The notes beneath the pieces are model-generated. The model was not told the DNA's origin. It was given only the letters and a program-made list of their open reading frames with translations, and did not search any database. Source: Takakia lepidozioides (lineage: Eukaryota; Streptophyta; Takakiopsida; Takakiales; Takakiaceae). From it: a stretch of 64,000 nt of DNA. A program made the translations under genes and the position numbers. Location: contig CM060731.1 of assembly GCA_030704615.1 (NCBI GenBank), forward strand, positions 44,330,001-44,394,000, read 5' to 3'. Shown in pieces: positions 10,891 to 22,238 of this stretch (position 1 is its first letter; every line of letters begins with the position of its first letter).

Positions 10891-11683
10891 GACGTGCAGC
10901 TAGTGAATCATGGTTGTGCTTCCTATTTGTATTCCTTCCTGACTTCATGTTATCAATTTACCTTACCGTGTATACTGAAGCATCAGATTGCTTCAGTATC
11001 TATTAAGTTCCAGTTAATCATGCATTCATTCCACAGCTTCTCTCGTGTCTCTCTACACAATATGTTTGTATCGATTCAGTATTGGATTAAGATTAATCAT
11101 GTATCATGCCTATGCCATGGTGTCTCTATTCTATCCTACTGTATAATTCTACAACTTGCATGAACTAAGCCTCATTCAAGTCATCATCTCCTCTTCACTG
11201 TTTTCCGCTCTCCATTACGTATCTTCCTTTCTTCCACAAGTCGCCCTCTTCCAGAAGTGATCCCCTTCCCGTTGCCGCTCTCCTAATCTACCCGCAAGCT
11301 ATTCTAACCACCTAACTAACTAATCGTCACCCCTGAAGTAACACGTTCCCTCTGCAGATGTCGTTCTCTCATAGTCGTTCCCTGTCAATGATAACTGTTC
11401 CCCATATACTGTGACAGACTGTGTCAAGCTGTGTCGAGCTGTGACTGGCTGTGTAAAGCTGTGTCGGGCTGTGACTGGCTGTGCGAAACTGTGGTGGGTT
11501 GTGTTGGGTTGTGTGAAGCTGTGTCGGGCTGTGACTGACTGTGCGAAGCTGTGGCGGGCTGTGTAACCCCCTAAAGCCTGCTGCTGCCATCCCTAAGGCT
11601 CTTGTTGGTCTCAGTCTACGCAAAAATTAAGGGTACCCCACAGAACCCGTAAAAGCGTCTAAGTCCCAAGCAGCCCTCTAACA
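10783..11683 (-). repeat. 5' LTR of element A
   Basis: About 901 bp. Read on the minus strand it starts TGTTAGAGGGCTG and ends CTCGACA, so it has TG..CA termini. It is followed inside by TTTGGCGACCATACTGGGG, the expected place of the primer-binding site. It aligns end to end with the solo LTR 22491-23432 and, inverted, with 26796-27683. It carries a decamer minisatellite (about 11402-11570). Confidence 0.92.
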
Positions 11684-12546
11684 AGTTCCTTCATATCTGC
11701 TTCTATTCTCTTCTTCGCATCATCCCACGCAGGCTGCAACTGTTGATTCCGCGATAAGGTGGCAGTATGCACAGCCCTCAAATCGGCCAATTCTTTCTGC
11801 ACATCCTCGTGATCCAGGGCTTCTGCTGCTACCAATTGCAATCCCTCAACCAAGTCATGGAGCTTTGTCGTAAAAGACGATTGACTGCCTACATTTTTGC
11901 CTCCCGCCTCTATCAATGCAACAGTGGTAGTATCAGTCACCAATATTGAGGCCCTTTCATTCGCCCTGCTCGACTCCGGTCTGTCAATAATCTCCGTAAC
12001 ATTCGTATTGACAGGAGGTGACACCTTCAATCGATGCTGCAAAATCATAGACAAATAAGTTGCACAAAACAAAGTATCGGTTTTACCAGCCTTCCTCTTT
12101 GCTACTATCTCCTCATGGATCTTTCCACACACAAATCCTGCCCAATCAATTTGCAGACCCATGAATGTCGCCACCACTGCATTGAGTTGCGATGACGCGA
12201 CATACGTAGCAGCCTTCTTCAGGGCTAACCGGCTCATTGCAAATTTCATCCACTCCATTATTTCAGGATTCGCTGCTTTAGCAACTGCCCAACCCCCCGT
12301 TCGATTGAAAGCACCCTCCTTAAAATGGTTTGCAGGAACAAAAGATTCATCTTTAAATCCATCAACTTCAATCCCTGCTGAGGGTAAAAGCAAGACCTCT
12401 GTTACAGTGCGGGCATCAACAACGATAGGCGAGCCCTTCACTATTCCACTCTTTGAGCTAGGATCATAAGAATTGTAAAACTGCATCACTAATGACATGC
12501 TAGGCTTCGGCAGACCCTTCAAACAAAGAATCAAAAATTCCATCAT
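11684..12546 (-). pseudogene. 3' accessory ORF of element B, cut by element A
   Basis: About 287 codons (MMEFLILCLKGLPKPSMSLV onward) lie 3' of integrase. The frame passes into the LTR of A and stops at 11659 after ELVRGLLGT. It contains VVDARTVTEVLLLPSAG and a helical C-terminal half with SFTTKLHDLVEGLQLV and coiled-coil-like ending. An in-frame TAG just upstream (about 12553) separates it from a further open stretch with MAEELRSCDISMILGERE, so the true start is probably earlier. The family resembles plant putative transposon proteins located after pol. Function unknown. Confidence 0.6.
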
Positions 12547-13031
12547 CTGCGTCTATCTCCACAACGCTTTCTGCTCTCGTTCACCCAAAATCATAGAAAT
12601 GTCACAACTCCTTAATTCTTCTGCCATCATAGAAACCGGCGGTGGCAATGGTTGCTGCATAGCTTTCTTCACCATCGTGACGGATTGACTTGGAATACTG
12701 ATTTGCTCCCCAACACTCACTACACTCAATACTCGCTATCGCTCAGTACTCTCACTTCTCACTGTGACTTTGCGAATTGCAAGAACACTGGCAAAGAACA
12801 AGAAGGATAACCAGAAGAATGGCAAGAAGAGCCCCACTCCTATCTATTGCTCAGGGTAACCTGTCTTAACAGCTGGCAAATACGGAGTCAATCATTAAAA
12901 CCTAACCGCCACCCCAACATTGTAACAGATTGTACGGCCAACGGCGTAAATGTACTCATAATGAGAATGCTGACAGATACATACATATTGACACCCCCTC
13001 CTACTTAACCTAAATTCTGCCCCAAGAAACA

Positions 13032-14498
13032 TTAGGTCAAGTACAACTTAAGACGATCGCCGTTAATGCGGGTCAGCAATGGGTCGCCAGTTATGGTAGC
13101 CAATTGTATAGAGCCATTTGGAAAAGCTTCTACCACCCGATAGGGCCCGAGCCACCTCATCTTCAATTTACCAGGAAATTTTTGAAAACGGCTATCATAA
13201 AGGAGAACCAAATCTTGAGCTTTAAATATCTTGGGCTTAAGGCGGCTATCATAATAATCCTTCCACCGCAGTTGGGTGACTTCAATGTTCTGTAACGCCT
13301 GCCGACGAAGTTCATCCATCTTAACCAATTGCAACAGACGAGCCAATAGGGATGGGACATCACCCAAACGTTCCTCGATAGCTATGCGTAGGGAAGGAAT
13401 TATTGCCTCTTGTCCATAAACCAACTGGAAGGGAGTAAATCCGGTAGTAACTTTAAATGCAGTCCGATAGGCCCATAATGCAGAAAATAATTTAGTATCC
13501 CAATCGCTGCCAGTACCAGAAATTGTCTTTGTTAGGATATCACAAAGTAACCCGTTGGTCTTGCCGTCGTTTCATTTTCATTAATCATGCTGGATATGGT
13601 ATCGGCACCAATGGAGGACCTGTCTGACCATTAGCCCGTGGGTGATAAGGAGCAGTCTTTCGATGTCTAATAACATATTTGGCAGTCATATGCTCAATAA
13701 TAGAATTTAAAAAATGAGTACCACGGTCGCTCACAAGCTCTCGAGGACAACCAAATCGAATAATGATATTCTCATATAGAAACTGCGCCACAACCTTGGC
13801 CGTATCGGTGCGAGAGGCCATAGCTTCAGCCCACTTAGTGACATATTCAGTTGCAACAAGAATATATCGTTTCTGACCATTGCGAGAGGCAGGGGCGATA
13901 GGTCCAACAAATCGATACCCCACTTCTCAAAAGGTGTCTGTGCAAGGATGGGAACCAGGGGCATATAATTCGATCGTGCAAGTCTGCCAATACGTTGGCA
14001 TGCATCACAACGACGCACATAAGCAAAAGCATCTTTAAATAGGGTAGGCCACCAATAACCTGCCAATAATACTTTCCATCCGGTGGCATCCCCTGCAAAA
14101 TGGCCACCACAAGAATCGGCATGGCACCCCTCAAGTATCGTTGGAACCTCAGCTTCCAAGATGCAACGGCGCAATACACCATCATTCCCTAGCTTGTATA
14201 ATGTGTTGCCAATAATCGTATAAGGCGCAGTTTTCTCTACCAGCCGACGCTTCTGCTTCTCAGTATAACCCTCTGGAAATTGTTGTAACAATAAGTAATT
14301 AAAGATGAGAGCATACTCTCCTGTCATCACATCAACCACAAAAAGGGCAGCATCTGGGAGAGAATCATCTATCGGCTCCTCGCCGACTTCCTTCGATAGA
14401 TGACTTAAATGATCAGCATTGGCATGCTTGCGTCTAGGGCGAACCACAATTTTAAAAGTAAATTCTTGCAATAAAATACCGCCGGGCCACTCTGCCAC
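13032..14498 (-). pseudogene. Integrase of element B, frameshifted
   Basis: Zinc-binding part HADSCGGHF then CDACQRIGRLARS, followed by PFEKWGIDLLD (first catalytic Asp, frame 13731-14498). The chain shifts frame to 13585-13923, which carries GQKRYILVATEYVTKWAEA and LVSDRGTHFLNS (second Asp). The frame is lost after YHPRANGQT, where the catalytic Glu should follow. The C-terminal part 13032-13424 (MVYGQEAIIPSLRIAIEERL, then LKMRWLGPYRVVEAFPNGSI) is again open. Inactive copy. Confidence 0.88.
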
Positions 14499-14802
14499 TC
14501 TGCTGAGGTTTATTAATGAGATATTTTAGTGCATCATGATCAACATGAAAAACAAATGGATAACCCAATAAATAATGGCGATACTTCTAAACTGAATAAA
14601 TCATGCCCAAACCTTCTCGTTCAGTGGTAGTATAATTTTTCTCCACCGCAGTCAATCGACGACTCGCAAAATATATCGGATGATCAAACGACTTTTCATC
14701 CTTCTGGCTCAAAACGCTACCAATAGCATAGTTTGAAGCATCCACATAGACTTGAAACTCCTTAGTCCAATCAGGGGAAATCAAGATAGGCGCCTTTATC
14801 AA
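14499..14802 (-). pseudogene. RNase H of element B, partial
   Basis: The segment 14587-14802 reads MIKAPILISPDWTKEFQVYV with the catalytic Asp in YVDASNYAIGSVLSQ, then YFASRRLTAVEKNYTTTERE. The frame breaks at about 14586; the DHDALKYL-type stretch is still legible on the minus strand at 14520-14560, and the next open frame begins with EFTFKIVVRPRRKHANADHL. Confidence 0.82.
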
Positions 14803-14956
14803 TCGTCATTTTAATTCTTGAAAAGAATGCTGACACTCCCTTGTCCACTGTTGCTCGGCATCGTGTTTCAATAATTGTGTTAATGGTAGGGCAATCTCAG
14901 CATATCGACGGATAAAAACGGCGATAGTACCCTACATGGCCCAGAAAGGCGCGCAC

Positions 14957-15974
14957 CTATGTTACCGTTGTGGGGGTAGGTAATTGGACAATAATCTCAA
15001 TTTTAGTGGGATCGGTCGATATCCCTCGAAGTGATACAATATGGCCTAAAATCTTCCCCTTGGTAACCATAAATTGACATTTTCCGGCATTCAGAGAGAT
15101 TCCATACTCTTTACATTTTAGAAAGCACAGCTCCAACATCTCAGCATGTGTTGCTTTGCTGCTATAGACACAAAAATCGTCCAAGAAAATCTCCATAAAT
15201 AGGCGCAAGTAATCCTGAAAAGCGGCAGTCATTACTCGTTGAAATGTAGTAGGAGCATTGCAAAGTCCGAAGGGCATGACTTTATAGGCATAAGTGATCC
15301 AATTGGTGGTAAAAGTAGTCTTAGGCCGATCCTCTTCTGTGATCGTGATCTGATTATAACCAGAAAAACCATCGAGGAAAGAATAACACTCATGGCCCGC
15401 TACTGCATCAAGAATAGTATCAGTGAAGGGTAATGGAAAATAATCCTTTTGAGTCACAGCATTAAGTTTCCGGAAATCTTGACATATTTGTACTTTGCCC
15501 GATTGCTTCTTGGGTACGACCACTATAGGTGATACCCAATCGCTATAAGGTACAAGATAAATGAATCCAGCAGCTAACAATTTGTCCAATTCTTCTTTAA
15601 CCAACAGAGAATATTTAGAATTCAATCGATGTTGGCGTTGCCGTACTGGCATTCCTCCTTCCTCCAATATAATGCGGTGCTGGCATATTTCTGGGGGTAC
15701 ACCCCCAAAGATCAGTATAAGTCCATGCAAAAGCCGTACGATGTTTCTGGAAAAACTCCTTCCACATAGACAATTCATTTGATGGGATTGCCGCATAAAT
15801 TATAATGTCATTAGGCTCAACAGCTATAGTCAAAGTCAAGGTCTGGTAAGGGTCCTTCTTTATCAATGGAGCACGGTTATCATCAGCCGAATCATACCAC
15901 GCGATATCTTCCGACGTGGTGATCATGCTATCTTGCGATGGGAGGGAGCCCGATCTTCTTATATGGTGCAGCAT
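14957..15974 (-). pseudogene. Reverse transcriptase of element B
   Basis: The main frame 14957-15796 includes PPEICQHRIILEEGGMPVRQ, YSDWVSPIVVVPKKQSGKVQ, DAVAGHECYSFLDGFSGYNQ, MPFGLCNAPTTFQRVM and the catalytic box EIFLDDFCVYSS, with KCQFMVTKGKILGHIVS after it. Unlike in element A, the FLDD box is intact. The upstream frame 15615-15974 contains the connection domain (SNELSMWKEFFQKHRTAFAW) and joins by a frameshift near 15690. Confidence 0.9.
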
Positions 15975-17088
15975 GAATATGAGTGGGGAGGCTCAAGTCA
16001 ATTCACATGCACATAATGTCCCTATTGTGGAGCCCACTAATTTCTTTCATCCCAAGGAGAATTGAACCTCGATCCACAAGAGCTCGTGCACACTGCTCAT
16101 GTCGGAAGTCTGGAAATTTTTCATTGGTCTGGGACAACCACAGCATGCTGAGCAGCCAGGACTCAATCCACAAGCTTCCATGCACTTAATGTCTTTATTG
16201 TGGAGCCCAGCCATGAAACTAGTGTAACTGACCAAGACCAAGCCTATTTTTTTCTCATTTCTCAAAAATAGCGCGCAGCTACCTATATATTCTACCAAGC
16301 GCCCTAGGTGGCAAAACACACGAGATGGCACCTCTAGAAAGGTCGTTATATGATAGGTGACACGTTTTAACAAGTCCATGATGGCAGTCATACGGATTCA
16401 TTGGAGACAACCTCTCGTTCATCCTCCTAATTTGGTGGAAAACAGAAAAAAATCAAGAAAAAATTAAAAACAAACTTTATCTCCCTCAGAGCCCAGAAAA
16501 AAATTTGCAAGGAAAAAAATCATGGCTGTGGGTCATCTATTAGTGCCAAGAGCTTTGAAACTCAATAATCAGCTGCACGAGAAGCGGGACTCCAAGACCA
16601 AATTGCACAATGGGTAGATTTTGTATTTCGCAGGGTATATATCTATATATACCCTACCTTGAGGGTATGTCTATATCAGAAATAGCAAATAACCCGGACC
16701 CGAAGGGTGTCTTAAACTATATACCTACACAACACTAGTAGCAACCTACTCCTACTTTGTTTGAGAGCGAAAGAGCATCACTTGATTTCTAAAAAGAACA
16801 AAAGATTTAATTTTTCTGTTTAAAATTTAAAGGTTTGTGTTTGAGGTAGTGGGCGTGCAGGTATGTGCGGGGTATATCATATACCCGGATATACCCGCCG
16901 GGTATATTAGGGTATAACATAACCGGACCCGGCAGTTTTACTTACCCACCATTAGAATATAATCGGAGGGTAATTAGTAGATAATTACCCTTACCCTATA
17001 CATAACCGGAGTCTTAGGGTGTGGATATGCCCTGCCCCGGAGGACAGTAAAGGCTAGCTCAAAGGGTATATGCCCGGCGGGTAAATCC
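15975..17088. other. Non-coding stretch with short repeats
   Basis: No supportable gene. Two diverged copies of a sequence with TGTGGAGCCCA and CATGCACATAATGTC / CATGCACTTAATGTC words lie at about 16000-16060 and 16170-16210. From about 16625 to 17085 there are many GGGTATA/TATACCC and ACCCGG words in both orientations, which would let the strand fold back on itself. I cannot assign this to a known element. Confidence 0.5.
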
Positions 17089-18300
17089 TTATCTCACCCT
17101 AACCTTTTCTCCAATTGACTTGAGCCTTTGTTCTAACTTTGCTATAGGTAATCCACTCAACCACCTCACTTCGTAATGGATGCCCCACCGCTCTCCACCC
17201 TCCCTTGCCCAAACCTTATTCAATCTCTTGTGGCACTTACAAACCAACCCCTTTTGTAGCGCTTCCAAAGTAGCTCCCACCCATGTCTTACAAATCTTAG
17301 TTCTAGGATCGCAAAGTTGTTTCCTGTAGGTAGGTTACCACTCGATTATTTTATCCATATTGCAAGCATTACCTCTTGGATGTGTATTTTTTTCAAATTA
17401 GGCAACTAAAAATAATGATCACAAAATGAAAACACAATGCAGGCGTTGCCATGGATGAAAATTGAAAACTGAGTCCATGGATGACGTTTTAAATGAAAAC
17501 TCAGCCGTTGCTATGGATGAATTTTGAAAACTGAGTCCATGGATGACGTTTTAAATGAATATCATTAAAAATGGATGTCATTTTTAGATTTTTCCTATGT
17601 TAGATTTGTTTTTCTAATTTAAATTCAAGTTTTTATACCATAGGCACTTTTGGAGAAATTTTTGAAAACTAGGCACTCCTGTCAAAAATCATTTATTTTG
17701 ATTAGGCACCTTTTTTTCGAATTAATTTCTGCCTAACCGGCTATTCCACTACGGTACTGAATATATCACTCATATAGTTGCCCGAAGCAAGCGTAACTTA
17801 TGGTGTCACTTGACCCAGAAGGGCTACTGCCTTCCCGTAGGAAGAAACAGAAGTCAAAGAGCGCATACGTTGCCATATCATGTCCACCTTGGCTCACATA
17901 ATGAACCCAAGTTAAAGAGGAGATGTGTTGCCATATCACGCCCACCCTAGCTCCCATTAGAGCACGAACCCAAGTCAAAGAGGGGATGTGTTGCCATGTC
18001 GTGCCCACCCATAGCTCCGTAAGAGCATCTCCACGGTGTCACGGTGCCCAAAAACTAAAGCTCCAAGTGTAGAGTAAAAGCTCAGATTTGAATTTTCTGG
18101 TGTGAAATCCAAGCACCATGTGTTTGGAATGTTGCAATAATGTGTGGCATCAAATGTGTGCAAAACATGTCCAATCATGCACAAGCTACTAAGATTGTGA
18201 TAAACAGTCCACTCATCTGTGCAGCTTTAAAAGACAAGCCAATATGAGCACTCCTACCCATTGGATCATAGTGTGGCCCGTATCCTTAAAGAAATCATCT
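17089..18300. other. Intergenic stretch with a 61-bp tandem duplication and SINE-body fragment
   Basis: A 61-bp unit (GCGTTGCCATGGATGAA... to ...GACGTTTTAAATGAA) is present twice, at 17443-17503 and 17504-17561. At 17770-17830 lies a piece similar to the body of the SINE-like repeat at 40408-40590 (words CCGAAGCAAGCGTAACTT, GGTGTCACTTGACCC, GGGCTACTGCCTTC). A minus-strand open frame at 17089-17280 (63 codons) is not recognised. Confidence 0.5.
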
Positions 18301-18310
18301 GAGGCCCGCT

Positions 18311-18366
18311 GTGAGAATCTCTAGGAGCACCACACCAAAGCTGTACACATCTCCCTTCTCAGTTGC
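18311..18366 (-). pseudogene. Receptor-like kinase fragment (subdomain IX)
   Basis: The minus strand encodes ATEKGDVYSFGVVLLEILT, the highly conserved segment around the DVYSFGV motif of plant receptor-like/Pelle kinases, just after the activation segment. Nothing else of a kinase is legible around it. It directly adjoins an isoamylase fragment on the same strand, so it looks like a captured or scrambled exon piece rather than a gene. Confidence 0.7.
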
Positions 18367-18419
18367 TTGCCCATGCCAAAGAAAGCCACCCCAAAATCAC
18401 CAGCAGCAAAGGACAAACC

Positions 18420-18512
18420 TGTGGTTCGTGTTGTCAATGCCATATTTCGTGTGGCCATGCTCATCACCCATATTGAGCACATGGACTCCTTGTGACAGAA
18501 ACAGTGTCACTG
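18420..18512 (-). pseudogene. Isoamylase-type starch debranching enzyme fragment
   Basis: The minus strand reads LFLSQGVHVLNMGDEHGHTK then YGIDNTN. This matches the conserved SQGVPM..MGDEYGHT..G.NN segment of GH13 isoamylases (debranching enzymes of plastid starch metabolism). Only about 30 residues are present. The kinase piece follows within 55 bp, out of any biological context. Confidence 0.65.
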
Positions 18513-18966
18513 AACACCATTGCAGTTCATGTCCATATCCCAAAAACATATTGACCATCAAAAGCCATAATGTACCTGTTTAACCCGAATCTCCAACACG
18601 GATGGATCATCAATTGGCCCTTCAAGTCCACAGTTCCAACTGTACAAACAGAGATTACCGTGACATAATTCCCAATTTCTGTGTTACCTGTTTAGATAAC
18701 AAACAAGAACACCTCATGAAATCCTAAAGACGATTCACAAGCTCATCAAGGAGAACTAGCACTTGACACACCTAACTTTTGGCCCATTGGCCCTTGGGGC
18801 CCTCCTCTTCTTTCTCTATTTAGGAAACACCTCTATGTAGTGTGCTTTGTCATTGGCCAGGCAACTCTTCTCTTTGGTACTTAGCAGAGGACTGATCATT
18901 ATTGCAAGGGATCCCATTCTCTTTTGAATGCCAGCTACCAAGTGTCGAGTTGAACTGTTCCTCATA

Positions 18967-20911
18967 CTAAATGTCACCCCCTGTACTCTCATTGTATGGA
19001 GCACGAAGGATAGCCTGCACAGCCCTAGCCTTCAGTTCTTTGGTTCTGTCATATCGCTCAAGAGTCTTCGTATTGCGATGGCCAGTAAGCAATGACATGA
19101 TTGCTGGAGGCACATTGGCGGCTGCCATACGAGTAATACCGGTAACCCTCCCCGAGCGATTTGTGATGTCGCCTTTGATTCCACAGTTCTTTGCCATATT
19201 TCGCATCCAGTTACGCATAAATCCTTCTCCGCAGTTAACCTTCTTGTACCAGACAGCATCACATATATTGTGCTTAATTGATAGGAAAAGATGGCCGTCT
19301 TTATCCAGTTGAGTATTTTGCGCATACCCCATGGCACAATGTATAGCTTCAGTCCCTCTGGAAGTTGCCCTACAAGACGATAGGCGCATAAAGTACTTTC
19401 ATGACTACGTTTCGAATAAGGCATATGAGACGTCATACTATGCCAAGTATGTAGAAGATCTGCATCATGAGAGATAACAGCAGGGCGAAAATGCTCGTCT
19501 TGAAATCTTTTCAGTGACACGACATACCTCCGACGCTTAGAACCCACCACTATGTCATTGCTACTTGTCCAACACATCCATCCCACCTCCATGCCCATGG
19601 ACAGTCGCTCATCATACCTGCCAAAAAGACGAAGTAATTAGATACCACTATGAAAAACAACAATAGCATTGACAAAAAAACCAACAAATAAAATACATCT
19701 TACTTCAGATAAGCTCGGCCTTCCTCATCAGTTCCAACTGTGAAGTCACTGACAAACAACTTGTAAAGCTCCATATTGCCCCGAATCATAAAGACGACAA
19801 AACAATAGTAAGCAAATCGCATCTGGCATCCTAAAGCAGTGGTAACTTGGTGCAGCTCATGCGACAAAATCATTTGCTCTTCATCCCAAGATATCCCATC
19901 TACTTTTCGCCTTCCTTTGTTAGCACCAGCATTGCGGGACAACTTCATAGCCTCCATCAGTGCCTCGTTTGTTGCCACAAAATAAGGATGTTTTCTCATA
20001 CAAAACTCTGGCTCAACAACACATGTTCAAATTATCCGCTGTTCACGAGCAGACTTGAGAAGACGGTTAAAAGAATGGTACATATTCATTATACTCGCAG
20101 TTGGATAGCGAACAAAACTGCCCTTACACAACATCAGGAAAAATCGAGAAAGAAGTTGTCCAGCAGAACAATCTAGTTTCATGAAAGCTCTCCACACATT
20201 GAACTTATTCACGGCCCATGACTCATTCTTAGCGCTAGGACGCTTAAGATCGTTGACAATCCTGTTGTAATCTTCTTCAGTAATATGAAGAAAATTTACA
20301 CTAGGGATAGGCTCACGTGGCTCTGCATTGACATCTTGCTCAGTGTCATCGTCATCGATCTGAGGAGGATTATCGGTGAAGAGATCTCCAACTCCAGCCA
20401 CTTCAGGCATTTCAAAATACTCGGGAATAATACTTGGATCAATTAGAATGAACTCTTCGACTTTAGGATCCTCATCCTCAGAACTTGAAGAATCCGCGAG
20501 ACCAACAAAACTAGGAACATCACTCCTAGGTAGAGGTAGAGGTGGTAGAGGTAGAGGTATGTTGCCATCTGCATTGATAACGTCTACTGGATCTGCCAAT
20601 TTTCCAGCCACAACAAATCAATCAGGCACTAGAACAACCTCCGGATCATGTGCAATCCAGGATGAATCGATCAAAACATAATCTGGTTCAAGCGCAACAG
20701 AATCTGGTTTTGGTACACAAATTGCATCCGCATCGACATTTGATGATTGCACAGGTCGTGATGGTTCACCGACGCATAACATACGACTCTTACTCCGCTT
20801 CTTCTTGAAAAACGATTGTCTGTTCTTCTGATGGTAGAGTCGGCTCAACGATGAGATCAAACGTAGGCGCTTCAAAACCAGCTTGACGCTTAGCGTGTCG
20901 CTGCACCATAA
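18967..20911 (-). pseudogene. Tyrosine recombinase, Crypton/ZMYM-like
   Basis: N-terminal part: acidic, disordered (20911-20200; DSSSSEDEDPKVEEFILID, IDDDDTEQDVNAEPREP). Next comes a small helical domain (WAVNKFNVWRAFMKL) of the kind that precedes the catalytic domain in ZMYM2/QRICH1 and Cryptons. After a frameshift in 19032-19598 the catalytic end reads NRSGRVTGITRMAAANVPPA and LLTGHRNTKTLERYDRTKEL. This corresponds to the box with the second catalytic Arg and the GH...Y motif with the nucleophile Tyr. A clean intron (19618-19704, GTAAGA..GCAG) rejoins YLK to YDERLSM. Two in-frame TGA codons (20618 and 20027) interrupt an otherwise continuous frame. Family members cut and rejoin DNA via a 3'-phosphotyrosine. 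The assignment rests on the C-terminal motifs only. Confidence 0.65.
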
Positions 20912-21738
20912 TTATGACCTCAATCGCACAACAAAGAGTGCGAAGAACAATCTCTGCAAATGACAGTAAAGTAATAACGTCGTAACTCGTGCTGGTAGCA
21001 AGTATTAAGGTACCACAAAATGATTGGAAGGTCGTTCCAATGACTGGATATGGCCAGTCATCTTGATCCTTAAAAGAGCCTGTTATGTCCGGTAACCGGT
21101 GGCCTCTCGCCGATTACCAAGTCCATTACATGTACTCGCTTATATCTTCCTTGACCTCACTATCAAAAGAACAGATCACTTATCTCATTCCTTGATAGGA
21201 AACTAGATTTTTTTTTTGTTATTTAATTGAAACAAAATTGAAAACATGTCCCATGTTCAATATAAAAATCAGTATTTACAGGTTTCTCGTGGTACATTAT
21301 GGTTCTATTTCATTATCGATTTCACATCATCGATGGATAAATTGAATGATAATAGGCTAGCCTGTGAGTCGAAATGATGCTTGAATTTTTTCAGTTACAA
21401 AATTTTATTTATAATTATAATTATTCAATAATTCTGATTTAACTGCATGTAAAATATTAATCCAAATTTGAATCTAATTCTTTCGTATCTTAGTTGTGGT
21501 AACTTCCCGTAACATAAAACCGAAGCTTTAGGTTTAGCATATGGAAAAATCCACTAGGATAGCAAGAATAAGAAGAAGTAGGATTTAGAAAAAGAAAATA
21601 AAAATTCAGATGGATTTTTTGCTTCTCACGATGATCATCATGAAATAAAATTATTGCATCACTATTACAAGATTTCATAAATGACATATATGAATATATT
21701 TTTTATTGCCTCTCAGATGACTCGGCATGTGTGAATGA
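20912..21738. other. Intergenic, AT-rich, no gene seen
   Basis: I find no coding signal. From 21180 the DNA is AT-rich. It separates the recombinase gene (minus) from the LINE (plus) and may contain the promoter of the former. Confidence 0.5.
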
Positions 21739-22238
21739 TTGAACAAAGATAACGATCTTAGGAGAACACGAGCGGGAGCGATGGCGGAGCTGCGAGACGA
21801 CCCCCAACGGTCGTCTCAACATACAAATCCTTCGCTTCATTCTCCTCAGGATTTCTCATCATCTTTACCCCCCCAAGTATACAACTCTAACCAACCCCAT
21901 CTATTCAATGATATGCTATTTTTACCATTTCTTGATAACTCATTCAAAGACAGCTTTATTGGGTATTCATCCCAGAGCCTGTTTCTTTTCATCTCCTTAG
22001 ATTCACCTTTGTAGCATCCCTAATCTGCCTATCACAACCGTCTTTAGTTATTAAGGTGGTCGCTTTCAACAACGACGTTTCCCGCTTCAACCCATTCTAG
22101 ATTTTTCGCTCTCTCTTCTCTTTATCGATTCTCTGCTCTAAAACAGTTAGATGGTGGCTCCTCCTCTCTCCAAGTAGCGCTTTCTCTCTCTCTATTACCA
22201 ATGGCCCCGGTAACCACCAGCTCAATCGCAAAGATTCA

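Larger units (their letters stand above)
1..11683 (-). mobile_element. Ty3/gypsy LTR retrotransposon A (3' end outside window)
   Basis: Read leftward, the order is 5' LTR (10783-11683), a leader ORF, Gag, protease, reverse transcriptase, RNase H, integrase and a long 3' accessory region that runs off the left edge. The order PR-RT-RH-INT is that of Ty3/gypsy. The copy is dead: Gag carries an in-frame TGA, RT is frameshifted at its catalytic motif and integrase is in pieces. Its right end lies inside the accessory ORF of element B, so A is the younger insertion. The same LTR family recurs at 22491-23432, 26796-27683 and 32836-32982. No 3' LTR is seen in the window, so the element is longer than 11.7 kb. 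Confidence 0.9.
11684..15974 (-). mobile_element. Ty3/gypsy retrotransposon B, truncated at both ends
   Basis: Minus-strand order: RT (15974-14957), RNase H (14802-14499), integrase (14498-13585), integrase C-terminal part (13424-13032), spacer, 3' accessory ORF (12546-11684). Gag and protease and the LTRs are not found; the right end at about 15974 passes into unrelated DNA. Its left end is cut by the LTR of element A. Compared with A it is a different lineage, since the protein sequences diverge strongly. Confidence 0.88.
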
